Positions 1 through 9,569 are shown, counted from the first letter of the stretch. The stretch: DNA of 64,000 bases from JAGOMX01 sp041738135 (GCA_041738135.1 JBGSQK010000018.1:62001-126000); one strand, 5' to 3'. The notes: a model not told the origin generated them from the letters alone. Translations and numbers: made by a program.

Positions 1-1
1 G

Positions 2-1342
2 TTCATAGACTTTGAAACCACCTCATTCTCCGCCCGTATAGGTGGTCGTGCTCTCTCCTTAGGCATCGTTATGATCGACAATGGCATGGAAACACTTCGC
101 TGGGAAGCAGTGTTCAACCCTGATAAAGACAGTAACGTTGGGGCTTTCAAAGCTCATGGCATCAGCAGAAGCGTGACAAGAACCATGCCACATTTCCAAG
201 ACGTGGCCGATGAGCTCTTCTCAATTCTAAAAGAAGCAGATGCCATAGTGGCCCATAACGCCAAATTCGATTGGCGCTATATGAAAGCTGAATATGAGCG
301 TTCCCAAATCATCAACATCCTTAAGAAAAGGGATTGCGCGAAACTACTAGGCAAGAATGCCCCCATAAGTCCTGTCAATAAGGAATTCCTTAAGGCACAG
401 CTATCTTGGATCAATGAAACACCTCATATCCAAGACAAAAGAATGTACATGTTCCAAAGCCGCTTAACCACAGCTCTTTGGCTCTACATGTATGAGCGCG
501 AAGTGCTCCTTAAAGGCGATTTGTTTGACGAAAAATCAGGTCGTTTTGGGGTGCCTTTCCTGCCCACACCAAAGACCGAAGGCGCGCCAAATGTAAAGGG
601 TTATGCCAAGTTAGTAAACTCTGCTCTGCTCGCCATATACAAGAAAATGGAAGTGCTAAAAGGTCGTACGAAGCAGGAAAAAGAGCGCATCCAGTGGAAG
701 AAGTTCGAGAGTATTGATATTTCAGAAAATGACAACTTTACACCACTAGAAATAAGGCGTAAAGCCATGCTGGACAGGCAAATCAGAGCAGTCTCTGTGA
801 TCAAAAAGTTCACTTTCCTCGAGCTCGAATGGTACAAAATCTATGACTGGAAACGCGTAGGTAATGAAAGCTCGGTCTTCTACAATAAAGGCGAACGTGA
901 GCTTCTAGGTCAAATCACAGGTTACCTCAACCTGGCTCACGATATGGTTGAGAGCGGCCTGTTCTCGGTTTCTGAAACACCTAAATTCCTTGATTATGAA
1001 GCCACCTGGGTAGATTCCCTAGCTTTGGGCAAGTCTACTCTAAAATCCGGACAAGATATATCGTCTTTCAAGCTCGATTCCTTGTGCGATTACTTCGGCG
1101 TCAACAGGGATAGCCGCAAGCTCAATCATGGTGCATTAATTGACTCTGTTCTCCTGGCAAAAGTCTATGCCAAGCTGGTGGGTTCGGAGCTTGTTGAGGT
1201 TGCTGCAAACGATAACAAGCCTGCAAAAAAGCGTGCTGTGGTTAAACCAGCCAAATACGAAGAAGACGAAATGGTTATGTCATCAGAGCATGCCAATGAT
1301 GATGTGCCTGTCGAAGACGATCTAATTGGTGGGTTTTTCTAA
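2..1342 (+). CDS. DnaQ-like DEDDh 3'-5' exonuclease with a large internal insert (5' end missing)
   Basis: The reading frame is open from base 2, so the gene starts left of the window. The first visible residues, FIDFETT, are the ExoI motif (Asp and Glu metal ligands) of DnaQ/epsilon-type exonucleases. ExoII follows as AHNAKFD (about 260-280) and ExoIII as HGALIDSVLLAKVY (about 1127-1170), preceded by LDSLCDYFGV and a TWVDSLAL block as in the DNA polymerase III epsilon subunit. In E. coli DnaQ the ExoII block and the DSLAVAR block are about 25 residues apart; here about 230 extra residues lie between them (about 305-1000). The insert has no intein splice motifs and I do not recognise it. The C-terminal tail is Lys/Glu-rich. 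The fold and chemistry are well supported; a role as the polymerase proofreading subunit is not, and another DEDDh nuclease is possible. Confidence 0.8.
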   Translation, partial: FIDFETTSFSARIGGRALSLGIVMIDNGMETLRWEAVFNPDKDSNVGAFKAHGISRSVTRTMPHFQDVADELFSILKEADAIVAHNAKFDWRYMKAEYERSQIINILKKRDCAKLLGKNAPISPVNKEFLKAQLSWINETPHIQDKRMYMFQSRLTTALWLYMYEREVLLKGDLFDEKSGRFGVPFLPTPKTEGAPNVKGYAKLVNSALLAIYKKMEVLKGRTKQEKERIQWKKFESIDISENDNFTPLEIRRKAMLDRQIRAVSVIKKFTFLELEWYKIYDWKRVGNESSVFYNKGERELLGQITGYLNLAHDMVESGLFSVSETPKFLDYEATWVDSLALGKSTLKSGQDISSFKLDSLCDYFGVNRDSRKLNHGALIDSVLLAKVYAKLVGSELVEVAANDNKPAKKRAVVKPAKYEEDEMVMSSEHANDDVPVEDDLIGGFF

Positions 1343-1353
1343 GAACTAAACTA

Positions 1354-1384
1354 TCCGACAACAGCGCCCAATGCTGTTGTCGGA
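1354..1384 (+). terminator. stem-loop after the exonuclease gene
   Basis: A perfect 12-bp inverted repeat (TCCGACAACAGC / GCTGTTGTCGGA) with a 7-nt loop starts 12 bases after the stop codon. There is no T-run after it, so it may be a weak terminator or an RNA-stabilising hairpin. Confidence 0.55.
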
Positions 1385-1414
1385 CTTCACAAACAACCAA
1401 AAAGGAGAGGTACC

Positions 1415-3706
1415 ATGACACACGCAAAAAGCCCTTCTCTGCTATATTTAGTAGCACTCACATTAACACTGACTTCACAAAGCACAGCCAGCACCTTTAA
1501 TTGGGGCTTCGAAGAAGATGATGTGCTTACCCCAAAGCAAATCAAAAAACCAGCTGCGACCAAAAGGAAAAGGGACGCTCATGTTCAATGGGATCTAGAA
1601 GAAGTAGAGGAAGATGATGTCGCCAAAGCTATACCCCATAAGAAAAAAAACAAGGCCTCTATCGTTGCAGCCAGTCAAGGCGGTTGGCTTGGAATAAGTG
1701 ATGAAACCAAAAATCCAAAAGCAAAAAAACCCTCAAAAACGAAGGCTAAAAGACCCGTTGTATCAGATGATGAGGTAGATGACGGACCTATTGCTGCGAG
1801 AAAGAAATCGAGAAAATCCAAATCCTGGTACAAAGCAGGCGACTACGCGACTCTAAATAAAGGCACTGACCTGACGGGTCCCGATTTCTTAGGTGAAATT
1901 AGCCAACTGGATCTAGATGACATCGAAGAGATCCTTACATCGGTTAAAGGGGTGGAACTCGATGACGAAGCTCGTGAAATCTTAGGTCTTATAACGCTTA
2001 AGAAGAAGATGGAATTGGCAGCCATGGAACGCCAATTGGAAAAGGATGATTCAGAAGACTTAGAAGAAAACCTAGTCTCCATCGAGGATCTTGTTAGTGG
2101 CTCTCGTAAGAAAGATAAAGGCGAGTTGGGGGTTTGGGAAGCACAAATAGAACATCTCAAATCCGTTCCAAAGGTTTATGCATATGCAAAAGAGCTTGCA
2201 AAAGACGTAGAATTATTAGGTGCGGGATCTGAAGCTGGAGCTATTAAGAAGTCACAACTAAAACTTATCATAGGCCTGCCTTGGGATAAAACCTCTGAGA
2301 TCAAGATAGACATTCAAAAAGGAAAAAAAATTCTCGATGACAGCCATTTTGGTATGGAAAAGATCAAAGAGCGCATACTAGAGTATTTGGCCGTACAAAA
2401 ACGTGATCCTGATGCTAAGGGTAACATCCTATGCTTTGTTGGCCCCCCAGGTGTGGGTAAAACGACCCTTTGTGAAGCCATTGCTGAAGCTACTGGCCGC
2501 AAATTCGTAAGCGTCGCTCTAGGCGGCGTGCATGATGAGCCGCTCATACGCGGACATGCGCCTGCTTATATAGGTGCTGGACCTGGTCAAATAGCAAAGA
2601 AATTAAAGCTAGCAGGGGTTAACAATCCTTTGATGCTATTGGACGAGATCGATAAGTTGGGAGAGGGCGGTTCTAATGGAAACCCTGCTTACGCCTTGCT
2701 TGAAGTGTTAGATCCGGCTCAAAACAAAGAGTTTGAAGACCATTTCATCGATGACTTGCCCCTAGATTTATCTAAAATCATGTTTGTCACGACGGCTAAT
2801 ACGGAAGAGAAGATCTACGAGCCTTTAAGGGACAGGTTGGAAATCATTCATTTGTCTAGTTATACCAACATAGAAAAGCTGCAGATAGCACTTAAATATC
2901 TGGTGCCTAAGATGAAAAAGGAGAATAAAATAAACAATGGAGAATTGCATATTCGTACAGCAACTATAGCGCGGCTAATCGAGCAATATACACAAGAAGC
3001 AGGTGTTCGTAGCCTATCTAAACTGATTGCTAAGCTCTGCCGAAAAGTAGTCAAACAGAATACGGATCTGGGTAAAATTGAACGGGTTATTATGGAACCT
3101 AACATGCTCGAAAAGTACCTAGGACCGCCAAAACATCTGAAGGAAAAGCCTCTAGAAAGAGATATGGTTGGTCACTGCATGGGTCTTTATTATACTACTA
3201 TGGGCGGCGGTATTTTGCCCATCGAAGTGGCCATAAGTGAAGGTGATGGCAAGATCTTGCGAACAGGTGCTTTGGGCGAAGTGATGAAGGAATCCGTCGA
3301 TGCAGCTTGGTCGGTGGCAAGAACTCTTGTTGGTAAATACAACGTAACAGAGGCCTCCATTAAGGACAAGAACGTCCATGTGCACTTCTACGAAGCTTCT
3401 ACTCCAAAAGATGGCCCATCAGCTGGTGCAGCCATCACAACAACCATGGTATCTGCCTTAGGTAAAATGGCTATACGCAAAGATGTCTGTATGACGGGTG
3501 AAATCACTTTGGGAGGCACGGTACAAGCTATCGGCGGTCTTAAGGATAAGCTCATTGGCGCGCATCGTGTAGGCATGAAGATTGCCATGATACCAAAGGA
3601 CAATATACCCGATCTACAGGATGTTCCTGAAGTGGTGAAGAAGGGGTTGAAAATCATACCTGTAAGTCACATCTCTGAAGTATTAGACATTGCCTTGGTT
3701 AAATGA
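1415..3706 (+). CDS. Lon-type ATP-dependent protease with signal peptide and basic N-terminal extension
   Basis: The gene encodes 763 aa behind a good ribosome site (AAAGGAGAGGTACC). Residues 1-26 form a plausible Sec signal (hydrophobic core LLYLVALTLTLT). Residues 27-240 replace the normal Lon N-terminal substrate domain with a charged, disordered-looking stretch. It holds several Lys/Arg clusters, including KKPAATKRKRD (residues 44-54), close to the nucleoplasmin-type nuclear localisation signal. From about 250 it is ordinary Lon: helical linker, Walker A GPPGVGKT (343-350), Walker B LLDEIDK, and the S16 protease domain with DGPSAG (Ser669) and the dyad lysine in LKDKLIGAHR (Lys712). All catalytic residues are present, so it should be an active ATP-dependent protease. 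A periplasmic Lon would lack ATP, so delivery to host cytoplasm or nucleus is a reasonable but unproven inference. A normal cytosolic lon probably exists elsewhere in the genome. Confidence 0.88.
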   Translation: MTHAKSPSLLYLVALTLTLTSQSTASTFNWGFEEDDVLTPKQIKKPAATKRKRDAHVQWDLEEVEEDDVAKAIPHKKKNKASIVAASQGGWLGISDETKNPKAKKPSKTKAKRPVVSDDEVDDGPIAARKKSRKSKSWYKAGDYATLNKGTDLTGPDFLGEISQLDLDDIEEILTSVKGVELDDEAREILGLITLKKKMELAAMERQLEKDDSEDLEENLVSIEDLVSGSRKKDKGELGVWEAQIEHLKSVPKVYAYAKELAKDVELLGAGSEAGAIKKSQLKLIIGLPWDKTSEIKIDIQKGKKILDDSHFGMEKIKERILEYLAVQKRDPDAKGNILCFVGPPGVGKTTLCEAIAEATGRKFVSVALGGVHDEPLIRGHAPAYIGAGPGQIAKKLKLAGVNNPLMLLDEIDKLGEGGSNGNPAYALLEVLDPAQNKEFEDHFIDDLPLDLSKIMFVTTANTEEKIYEPLRDRLEIIHLSSYTNIEKLQIALKYLVPKMKKENKINNGELHIRTATIARLIEQYTQEAGVRSLSKLIAKLCRKVVKQNTDLGKIERVIMEPNMLEKYLGPPKHLKEKPLERDMVGHCMGLYYTTMGGGILPIEVAISEGDGKILRTGALGEVMKESVDAAWSVARTLVGKYNVTEASIKDKNVHVHFYEASTPKDGPSAGAAITTTMVSALGKMAIRKDVCMTGEITLGGTVQAIGGLKDKLIGAHRVGMKIAMIPKDNIPDLQDVPEVVKKGLKIIPVSHISEVLDIALVK

Positions 3707-3714
3707 TTCGTAAC

Positions 3715-3743
3715 GGAAGAGCCTTGAATTTCAAGGCTCTTCC
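3715..3743 (+). terminator. stem-loop after the lon-like gene
   Basis: A 29-base near-perfect palindrome (14-base arms, GGAAGAGCCTTGAA and its complement) lies 8 bases after the stop. No clear T-run follows. Probably a 3' end or processing hairpin. Confidence 0.6.
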
Positions 3744-3778
3744 ATCTACTATCTTAGTAATCATTTAGGGAGATCAAT

Positions 3779-5983
3779 ATGTTTAAACCAAGTACTTTCA
3801 TGCGTCACACCTTAATTATCCCCTTTATCCTATTAACGAATGCCCACGCAAGCGAAATGAGTGATCCATCAATGGCCGTAGAATCCGAGTTAAAGAAACA
3901 AAAAGTGCAAGTACCTCAAGCGGAAGCTAGACCTACGTCTAGGTCTTTTCACAACGGTGCGTTTACTTTGACAGATGATTTTTCTTGGTTGCGAGATCCC
4001 ACTTGGAAGCAGGCCAAGGATGGAATTCAAGATTCTCAAATCATGGATTATATTAAGCAAGAAGAAGCATATACGGATGAATTTCTAGCACCATTAAAGC
4101 CGACCATTGATGAGTATGTTAAACTTAGATTGGCTATGATCGCTGAGGCAGAGAATTCCTATCCAGCCTTGGATCATGAATACTATTATTTCTCGCGCAC
4201 CAGTAATAAGACTCAATATCCGGTATATTTCAGGTTTAAAAAAGCTCAAACGCCGGAAGATGCAGTGGCATATTTTGATGGAAACAAGGAAGCCGAAGGG
4301 CATAAATTCTTTAGTTTATCCTCTTTGGATGTCAGTCCTAACGGTCAGCTTTTGGCTTATGCTACGGATACGGCTGGCAATGAAAAATATACGGTCCGAA
4401 TACGTAATCTGATAACTGGTGCTGAATTGTCAGATACTCTATCAGAGATTAACGGCTCTGTTACTTGGACAGCTGATAACAATGGTTTTTACTATGTGCG
4501 TAGAAACGAAAATGACCGTCCGCAATTTATCTATTATCATGTGCTGGGAACAGATCAAGAAACCGATCAACTGCTTTATACGGAACAAGACGAAACTGCA
4601 TATATGGGAATAGGGTCTTCATCAGATGAGCAATATCTGTTTATAGTATCTTCCACTTCCGATGAGACAGGATTACAAGCCATAAAGTTGGGCCCTGTGG
4701 TGGATCATAGCATCTACAATCTGGTGGACAGAAAGCCAAATCGTAAAGTGGATATTGAGCATAAGGATGGTTACTTTTATATGCTGACCAATGATAGGGG
4801 GGATAACTTCCGCCTTGTGAAAACGGCTGTGGGACAGGTTCAGAATGATCATGCTTGGCAAGAGATCTTGCCGGTAGATAAGAACCGTTATCTGACAGAT
4901 ATTAAGGTGGCTGCCAAGGGCATTGCCGTTGCATCCAGGAATGGGGGCTTGACCGAGATCGGTGTTTTGGACGAGCAAAACCGAACCCTGCATTTGATTC
5001 CCATGCCAGAAAAAGCCTATGATGCGACTTTGAAGGGCATGGATTATGAGGCGGATTATCTGCGGTTTTCCTATTCTTCCCTATCGAAGCCACCTTCTAC
5101 TATTGAGGCGAGTTTTGACACTCTTCAAACTTTTGTGCGTAAGGTAAGGGAGCTGCCTTGCGGTCATAATCCGGACAATTATGTGACGGACCGACTTTTT
5201 ATCGATGCTAGGGATGGGGTGAAGGTGCCTGTGTCCTTAGTTTATAAGAAGGACAGGTATGTGCAGGATGGTACGAAACCCTTGTTCTTATATGGCTATG
5301 GTTCTTATGGCATAAATATTGACCCTGAATTTTTGGACTGGATTCTGCCCCTTTTGGATAAAGGTTTTGTCTATGCCATAGCCAATGTGCGGGGCGGATC
5401 TGAGATGGGATATGGATGGTATTTAGACGGTAAGATGGAAAAAAAGGACAACACCTTTAACGACTTTATCGACGTGGCACAAGGCTTGATTCAGCAGAAA
5501 TATACCTCGAAAGGTAATATCACTGCCTTTGGAGGTAGTGCTGGGGGTCTTCTTATGGGGGCTGTTGCCAATAAGGCTCCTGAGCTCTTTAAAAGCATGG
5601 TATCTATGGTTCCCTTTGTAGATTTGATCAACACCATGTTAGACGGCAGTTTGCCTTTAACACCTGGCGAATATCAGGAGTGGGGCAATCCTGAAAGTGA
5701 TCCTGAGGTTTATGCTCGATTGCTTAGTTATTCACCTTATGACAACCTGAGCGCTGGTATAAACTATCCCGCTATGTATGTCACGGGTGGTATCTATGAC
5801 TTCCGTGTCACCTATTGGGAAATGCTGAAATATGTGGCCAAGTTGCGGCATGTATCACCGGAAACCCCTGTATGGCTGAGGATGAAAACAGCAGGTCATG
5901 GCGGCGGCACGGCTCTTGAAGATAAATTGCGTGAACGAGGTGAGGTTTACGCATTTGCGCTGAAAATGCATGGTTTGCTTTAA
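3779..5983 (+). CDS. ptrB: Exported oligopeptidase B (S9A prolyl oligopeptidase family)
   Basis: The 734-aa product has an N-terminal signal-like segment (HTLIIPFILLTNAHA), then a beta-propeller region and a C-terminal alpha/beta hydrolase domain. The serine nucleophile is in FGGSAGG (Ser587), the aspartate in GIYDFRV (Asp674) and the histidine in TAGHGG (His707), in the spacing of E. coli PtrB. Family-typical blocks RGGSEMG and MVPFVDLINTMLD are also present. Oligopeptidase B cleaves short peptides after Arg or Lys. The family is often cytosolic, so the signal peptide is notable; in trypanosomes and pathogens OpdB acts on host peptides. The start at 3779 is supported by AGGGAGATCAAT upstream. 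Hairpins lie on both sides, so it is probably transcribed alone. Confidence 0.9.
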   Translation: MFKPSTFMRHTLIIPFILLTNAHASEMSDPSMAVESELKKQKVQVPQAEARPTSRSFHNGAFTLTDDFSWLRDPTWKQAKDGIQDSQIMDYIKQEEAYTDEFLAPLKPTIDEYVKLRLAMIAEAENSYPALDHEYYYFSRTSNKTQYPVYFRFKKAQTPEDAVAYFDGNKEAEGHKFFSLSSLDVSPNGQLLAYATDTAGNEKYTVRIRNLITGAELSDTLSEINGSVTWTADNNGFYYVRRNENDRPQFIYYHVLGTDQETDQLLYTEQDETAYMGIGSSSDEQYLFIVSSTSDETGLQAIKLGPVVDHSIYNLVDRKPNRKVDIEHKDGYFYMLTNDRGDNFRLVKTAVGQVQNDHAWQEILPVDKNRYLTDIKVAAKGIAVASRNGGLTEIGVLDEQNRTLHLIPMPEKAYDATLKGMDYEADYLRFSYSSLSKPPSTIEASFDTLQTFVRKVRELPCGHNPDNYVTDRLFIDARDGVKVPVSLVYKKDRYVQDGTKPLFLYGYGSYGINIDPEFLDWILPLLDKGFVYAIANVRGGSEMGYGWYLDGKMEKKDNTFNDFIDVAQGLIQQKYTSKGNITAFGGSAGGLLMGAVANKAPELFKSMVSMVPFVDLINTMLDGSLPLTPGEYQEWGNPESDPEVYARLLSYSPYDNLSAGINYPAMYVTGGIYDFRVTYWEMLKYVAKLRHVSPETPVWLRMKTAGHGGGTALEDKLRERGEVYAFALKMHGLL

Positions 5984-5990
5984 ATAATAG

Positions 5991-6024
5991 GGGCCACCTG
6001 TCTAGTAAATAGATAGGTGGTCTC
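5991..6024 (+). terminator. Rho-independent terminator of ptrB
   Basis: GGCCACCTGTCT pairs with AGATAGGTGGTC across a 6-8 base loop (one G-T pair), and TCTTTATA follows. It begins 8 bases after the stop codon. Confidence 0.6.
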
Positions 6025-6840
6025 TTTATAGCGCACGTGAACGTGCTACACCAATGCGAACATAGGTGAGCCTGTGCTGCTGTATCAGAATATGCAGTAT
6101 GTGTTTATGGCTGTTCCTCGAGATAGTCCAGTAGATTTTCATCGCCGTGGGGTAGTCTTTTATCAATAAAGTTTATCATCTAATAACATTCGTACTCCAT
6201 TTATCACTTGATTGGGCTACCTTGCCCGCTCTTCCTTTATAAGGTGGTGGAAGCTTTGATTTTCATCTTGGCTTCCACCGGTTGGATTTTTTAGGTTGTT
6301 TTTGGCTTATAGGGATACCTTCCTCGTCACCTTTTTGCATTAACCGTACGGTAGATATGGTACATTACACACCACATCTCTTACTTGCTCACCGCGCCGC
6401 TCATTTCCAGACTTGTTTGGGTTACGCGGGGGCCCAAACGCCGGATGCCTTTCGTTTTTGTGTACACGAGGGGAAGAGTTCCATCTCTTACCCTTAAGCA
6501 TAATATAGTAATAATAGTTATTTTTGTCAAGAAAAAATTCGTAATTGTCAAAAAAAGTTATTCATACATATTCTATTTTGCATCAACTTTATATAATTCT
6601 AGCAAAACCGTTGCTGCGTAAGGCATTCATGGTTCATATCGATTGCAGGTTGGTCTGTGTTTTCTTTAGTAAAGTAGCTGAAAATGCCCCTGTTCTCTAA
6701 AACCATAAAGAAAATTTCTCGTTCTGATTCAATGGTGTGGGTGCGAAATTCTGATTAATTTAATGAAATGTAAAGGAAACAGTGTTACTATGAAATTATG
6801 CGACTTTAGTTATTAAGTCTATAATTCATAGGAAAAGTGC
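6025..6840. other. 816-bp region without a convincing gene
   Basis: No ORF here looks like a protein: the longest (6282-6497 and 6385-6621, plus) give Cys/His-rich translations without family motifs or ribosome sites. Visible structure includes a 9-bp stem-loop at 6246-6279 followed by a T-run, a 7-bp GTTTGGG/CCCAAAC stem at 6415-6439, and an AT-rich stretch from about 6490. On the minus strand near 6110-6180 a short frame reads INFIDKRLPHGDENLLDYL, which looks protein-like but has no start signals. The region may be decayed coding DNA between ptrB and the thioesterase gene. Confidence 0.5.
6246..6279 (+). terminator. stem-loop followed by T-run
   Basis: GGTGGAAGC pairs with GCTTCCACC, and TTGGATTTTTT follows on the plus strand. 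No gene immediately precedes it, so it may be left over from a lost gene or end an unseen small RNA. Confidence 0.4.
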
Positions 6841-7383
6841 ATGTTTTTATTTGTACGGTTAATCATAATCACCATCCGAGCCTTGTGGGCTGGTAGAAAT
6901 CATGACCCTCATATGCCCATTTCACAAACATTCCATGTACTGCTCACGGATATTGATTCGAACATACATTTATCCAATTCCCGTTATCCAGTTTTTATTG
7001 ATTTGGTGAGGATTAAGTTTTTGATTCGCACCGGTTTGCTAAAGGAAGCGAGGGAATTGGGCGCCATGCCCGTGGTGGGAGCTATTTATACTCGATTTCG
7101 CAGGGAGTTAAAGCCGTTTGTTAAGTTTACTGTTAAGGTTGAACTGGTTTATGTGAGCCCTCGGTGGTTTTATCTAGATTATAAGTTTATTAGAGATGGC
7201 TTCGTTCACTGCCATTCCATGGAAAAATGGGGCGTGAGCAAGCGAGGAGTGGGCATGGTGGCGCCTCACAAATTACTGAAGCAAGGCCCCGGCCTCGTGG
7301 ATTTTCCTAAGCCGCCCCTCCATGTTGCTAAGATTATGGATGCGGAAGATGAAATGCGTGTGGTTGTGCGTAAGGAGAGTTGA
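6841..7383 (+). CDS. THEM6-like hotdog thioesterase family protein
   Basis: The 180-aa product has a short hydrophobic N-terminus (LFVRLIIITIRALW) and then the block LLTDIDSNIHLSNSRYP, with FIDLVRIKFLIRTG. These are typical of the 4HBT_2/THEM6-like hotdog group, where an Asp next to the Asn/His region sits in the active site. Enzymes of this fold hydrolyse acyl-CoA thioesters, but the substrate of this subgroup is unknown. The hydrophobic start may tether it to the inner membrane. AGGAAAAGTGC before the ATG is an acceptable ribosome site. It stands alone, with untranslated DNA on both sides. Confidence 0.75.
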   Translation: MFLFVRLIIITIRALWAGRNHDPHMPISQTFHVLLTDIDSNIHLSNSRYPVFIDLVRIKFLIRTGLLKEARELGAMPVVGAIYTRFRRELKPFVKFTVKVELVYVSPRWFYLDYKFIRDGFVHCHSMEKWGVSKRGVGMVAPHKLLKQGPGLVDFPKPPLHVAKIMDAEDEMRVVVRKES

Positions 7384-7593
7384 GTGTATGGGGAAAGACT
7401 ATTGAAGAGTGTAGCTGATGATGGTTATTTTCAATTAATTTATATGTAAGACATAATAATATACAGATGCTTGTCAAACATTTATCTTGGCGCAATTTAG
7501 TGTGGCAATTTCTTTTTAAGAAATCTTGTATAGAATATCTATTTAGCTTATCATAAATTATCAAGTCAATCTCGTTCTGGGAAGAAGATAATC

Positions 7594-8460
7594 ATGTGGA
7601 AATCATATAATTTACGTCTTTTGCTGATCCTTTATGTAGGTATTTTCCCATGTTATCTAGAGGCAAGTAATCCTGTAGCAGTCAATGAAATTGAACGACT
7701 AGGCCACCATTATAGCCGGGTGGAAAGCTATTATGCTGTTCGCGAAATGGTTGATTTACTGCTGAGTACGGGGGTGCCAGCTGAGGACATTTTGGTCTTG
7801 AGTGATTGGGACAATGTGGTTAACGGCCCTGGGGCTTGGGAACAGAAAAACTATGATGGAAATTATGCTTTGCCCGAAACCAAGCGAATGCTTCTTGAAC
7901 ATGAGGTAGACCATCAGCTGCGCGATTCACATGTGCTTGATACGCAAAACTATATAATTGAAAAGTTGGTTACGCTTTTGATCGTAACCGCCCGCCCGCC
8001 GGTGGTTGATTCCCATTTACCCGAGATGGCTGGAATTCCTCATTTGATGGACATCAGATTCGCTCATGATAAGGATGTGGTTCACCATGAGGAAATTTCA
8101 GCGAAAATCAAGCACACGCTAAATCAGACCGACAACGATGTGATCATGCAAAAAGCCAAGCATAAGGTAAGTGTTATGCGTGAAAAATCAGGGGTTAACT
8201 TAAGTGCTCAGAATGGTTTGGATAAGAGTTTTGTTCATCAGGTGGGCGATTTTAAAATCGTGCATCACGATGGGTTTAGCTTTGTAGGCCACGAAAAAGG
8301 ACCGAGTACGCTGGCTCTGAAAGAGCTGCTGAATCTTCACGGGAAGAAGCATACGATCATCATTGATGACAGCCCTAGGGCCCTGAATTCTTATATAAGT
8401 GTGCTTGAGCAGCTTTCGGGGAAAGTCTATTTCTTGCATTATCCTATTCCTGGTCGATGA
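7594..8460 (+). CDS. Exported HAD-like protein (DUF2608-type)
   Basis: The 288-aa product begins with a signal peptide (LRLLLILYVGIFPCYLEA). After it, VLSDWDNVVNG matches HAD motif I (DxD), LIVTARPP fits motif II (Thr), and HTIIIDDSP near the C-terminus fits the acidic motif IV. The pattern is that of the DUF2608 group, exported HAD-like proteins seen mainly in intracellular bacteria. I assign the family from motifs and memory, not a search. It could be a phosphatase acting outside the cytoplasm. A second protein of this general design lies at 55126-56022. GGGAAGAAGATAATC precedes the ATG. Confidence 0.6.
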   Translation: MWKSYNLRLLLILYVGIFPCYLEASNPVAVNEIERLGHHYSRVESYYAVREMVDLLLSTGVPAEDILVLSDWDNVVNGPGAWEQKNYDGNYALPETKRMLLEHEVDHQLRDSHVLDTQNYIIEKLVTLLIVTARPPVVDSHLPEMAGIPHLMDIRFAHDKDVVHHEEISAKIKHTLNQTDNDVIMQKAKHKVSVMREKSGVNLSAQNGLDKSFVHQVGDFKIVHHDGFSFVGHEKGPSTLALKELLNLHGKKHTIIIDDSPRALNSYISVLEQLSGKVYFLHYPIPGR

Positions 8461-8552
8461 ATCTGGTCTGATCAAATACGCTTGGACGTTTTTTCTTGCC
8501 CATCTCTTCTAAATTGATTATGGTCCTCCAAACTTTAATTAGAGGAGATATC

Positions 8553-9569
8553 ATGAGATATTCTTGGTTTATAATTTGTCTATTCGCTTTGAGCAATTCT
8601 TACGCTAGTGATGATACCAACTTTGATGGTTTGACTTGGAAAGCTATTGCTATGCAGTCTATCGCCTGCCTTGAGGGAGATTCTGATGCTACTGAGGACA
8701 CCAAGATAATAGAACCAGGTACCCATAAAAATATCCCGATACTTACCTTAACAGCCATGGAAAATGATTTGTTAGAACAGCGCAAACCCTCTTTTCTCTT
8801 TTTTCAAACCAGTGACAACGCCTATAAGCTGTGTGACTCTGATGGTGGTGCCACTTTATGTTTATTGTATGCCATTTGCATGACTGATATGCGCTGCATG
8901 ATGAGATCTAACGCGGACCAAATGGCTCGCAATGCATGGTCATATAAATCGAAGAATCTTGTGCGAAACTTTAAAAACTTAAAATTTCTCATCCGGCATT
9001 CTATCAATCGTATAGTAAGCACCTATGCCGCGGAAGATTCATTTAGAATTAATACCACAGGGCTACAAAATTTTCTTAAGGCCATGAATCAAAGCTATAT
9101 CACGTACGGTATAATGTATAAGTTTATAGGAAAGTGGTTTGTGGATAATTATGACAGACTGCCTCATTATCGAATTGAAGTGACTGCTTTTGCTACAGGA
9201 CTTACGAAAGCAGTTAACGGTATACGTTATTGCGAGTCTCCGAAAGATCCAAACTGGACACCTTTGGCAAATACTTTTCGCTTTTTGTGCCGCATGCAAC
9301 AATTTGAACAGGATTTACCACACAACAGAGGTGTATATGAGCTCGAGGTCAAAGATATGGATACGATCTTAAAATTATATGAGATAGAGCGATCTTTTGA
9401 TCAAGGTTTGTTCAGTGATTATACAGCTATAAAAACGGTTTCGAAGGGTCCAAGGGGCGAAATTATCGAGACCACAACTTGGGTTCCGACGAAAGAAAAT
9501 CCTCAAGTTGCCATTGGCAAACATGCAAAGAGTGCAACAAATAACAGGTCGAAAAAGAAAAGTGTTTAA
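8553..9569 (+). CDS. Exported protein of unknown function
   Basis: The start is set at 8553 because AGAGGAGATATC precedes that ATG and it gives a clean signal peptide (MRYSWFIICLFALSNSYAS); the frame opens further upstream at a TTG. The mature part (about 320 aa) has several cysteines, clustered around LCDSDGGATLCLLYAIC, and a basic C-terminus (NNRSKKKSV). I recognise no family. An acidic patch after the signal and mixed helical content suggest a soluble exported protein. It sits between other exported proteins and ftsK, with no sign of an operon. Confidence 0.7.
   Translation: MRYSWFIICLFALSNSYASDDTNFDGLTWKAIAMQSIACLEGDSDATEDTKIIEPGTHKNIPILTLTAMENDLLEQRKPSFLFFQTSDNAYKLCDSDGGATLCLLYAICMTDMRCMMRSNADQMARNAWSYKSKNLVRNFKNLKFLIRHSINRIVSTYAAEDSFRINTTGLQNFLKAMNQSYITYGIMYKFIGKWFVDNYDRLPHYRIEVTAFATGLTKAVNGIRYCESPKDPNWTPLANTFRFLCRMQQFEQDLPHNRGVYELEVKDMDTILKLYEIERSFDQGLFSDYTAIKTVSKGPRGEIIETTTWVPTKENPQVAIGKHAKSATNNRSKKKSV

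Noticed and set aside
2..1342. Insert in the DnaQ-like protein as an intein
   Set aside because: No N-terminal Cys/Ser block, no C-terminal His-Asn splice junction and no homing endonuclease motifs.
6282..6621. Two overlapping ORFs in the 0.8-kb gap after ptrB
   Set aside because: No ribosome site, unusual composition and no motif; treated as non-coding.
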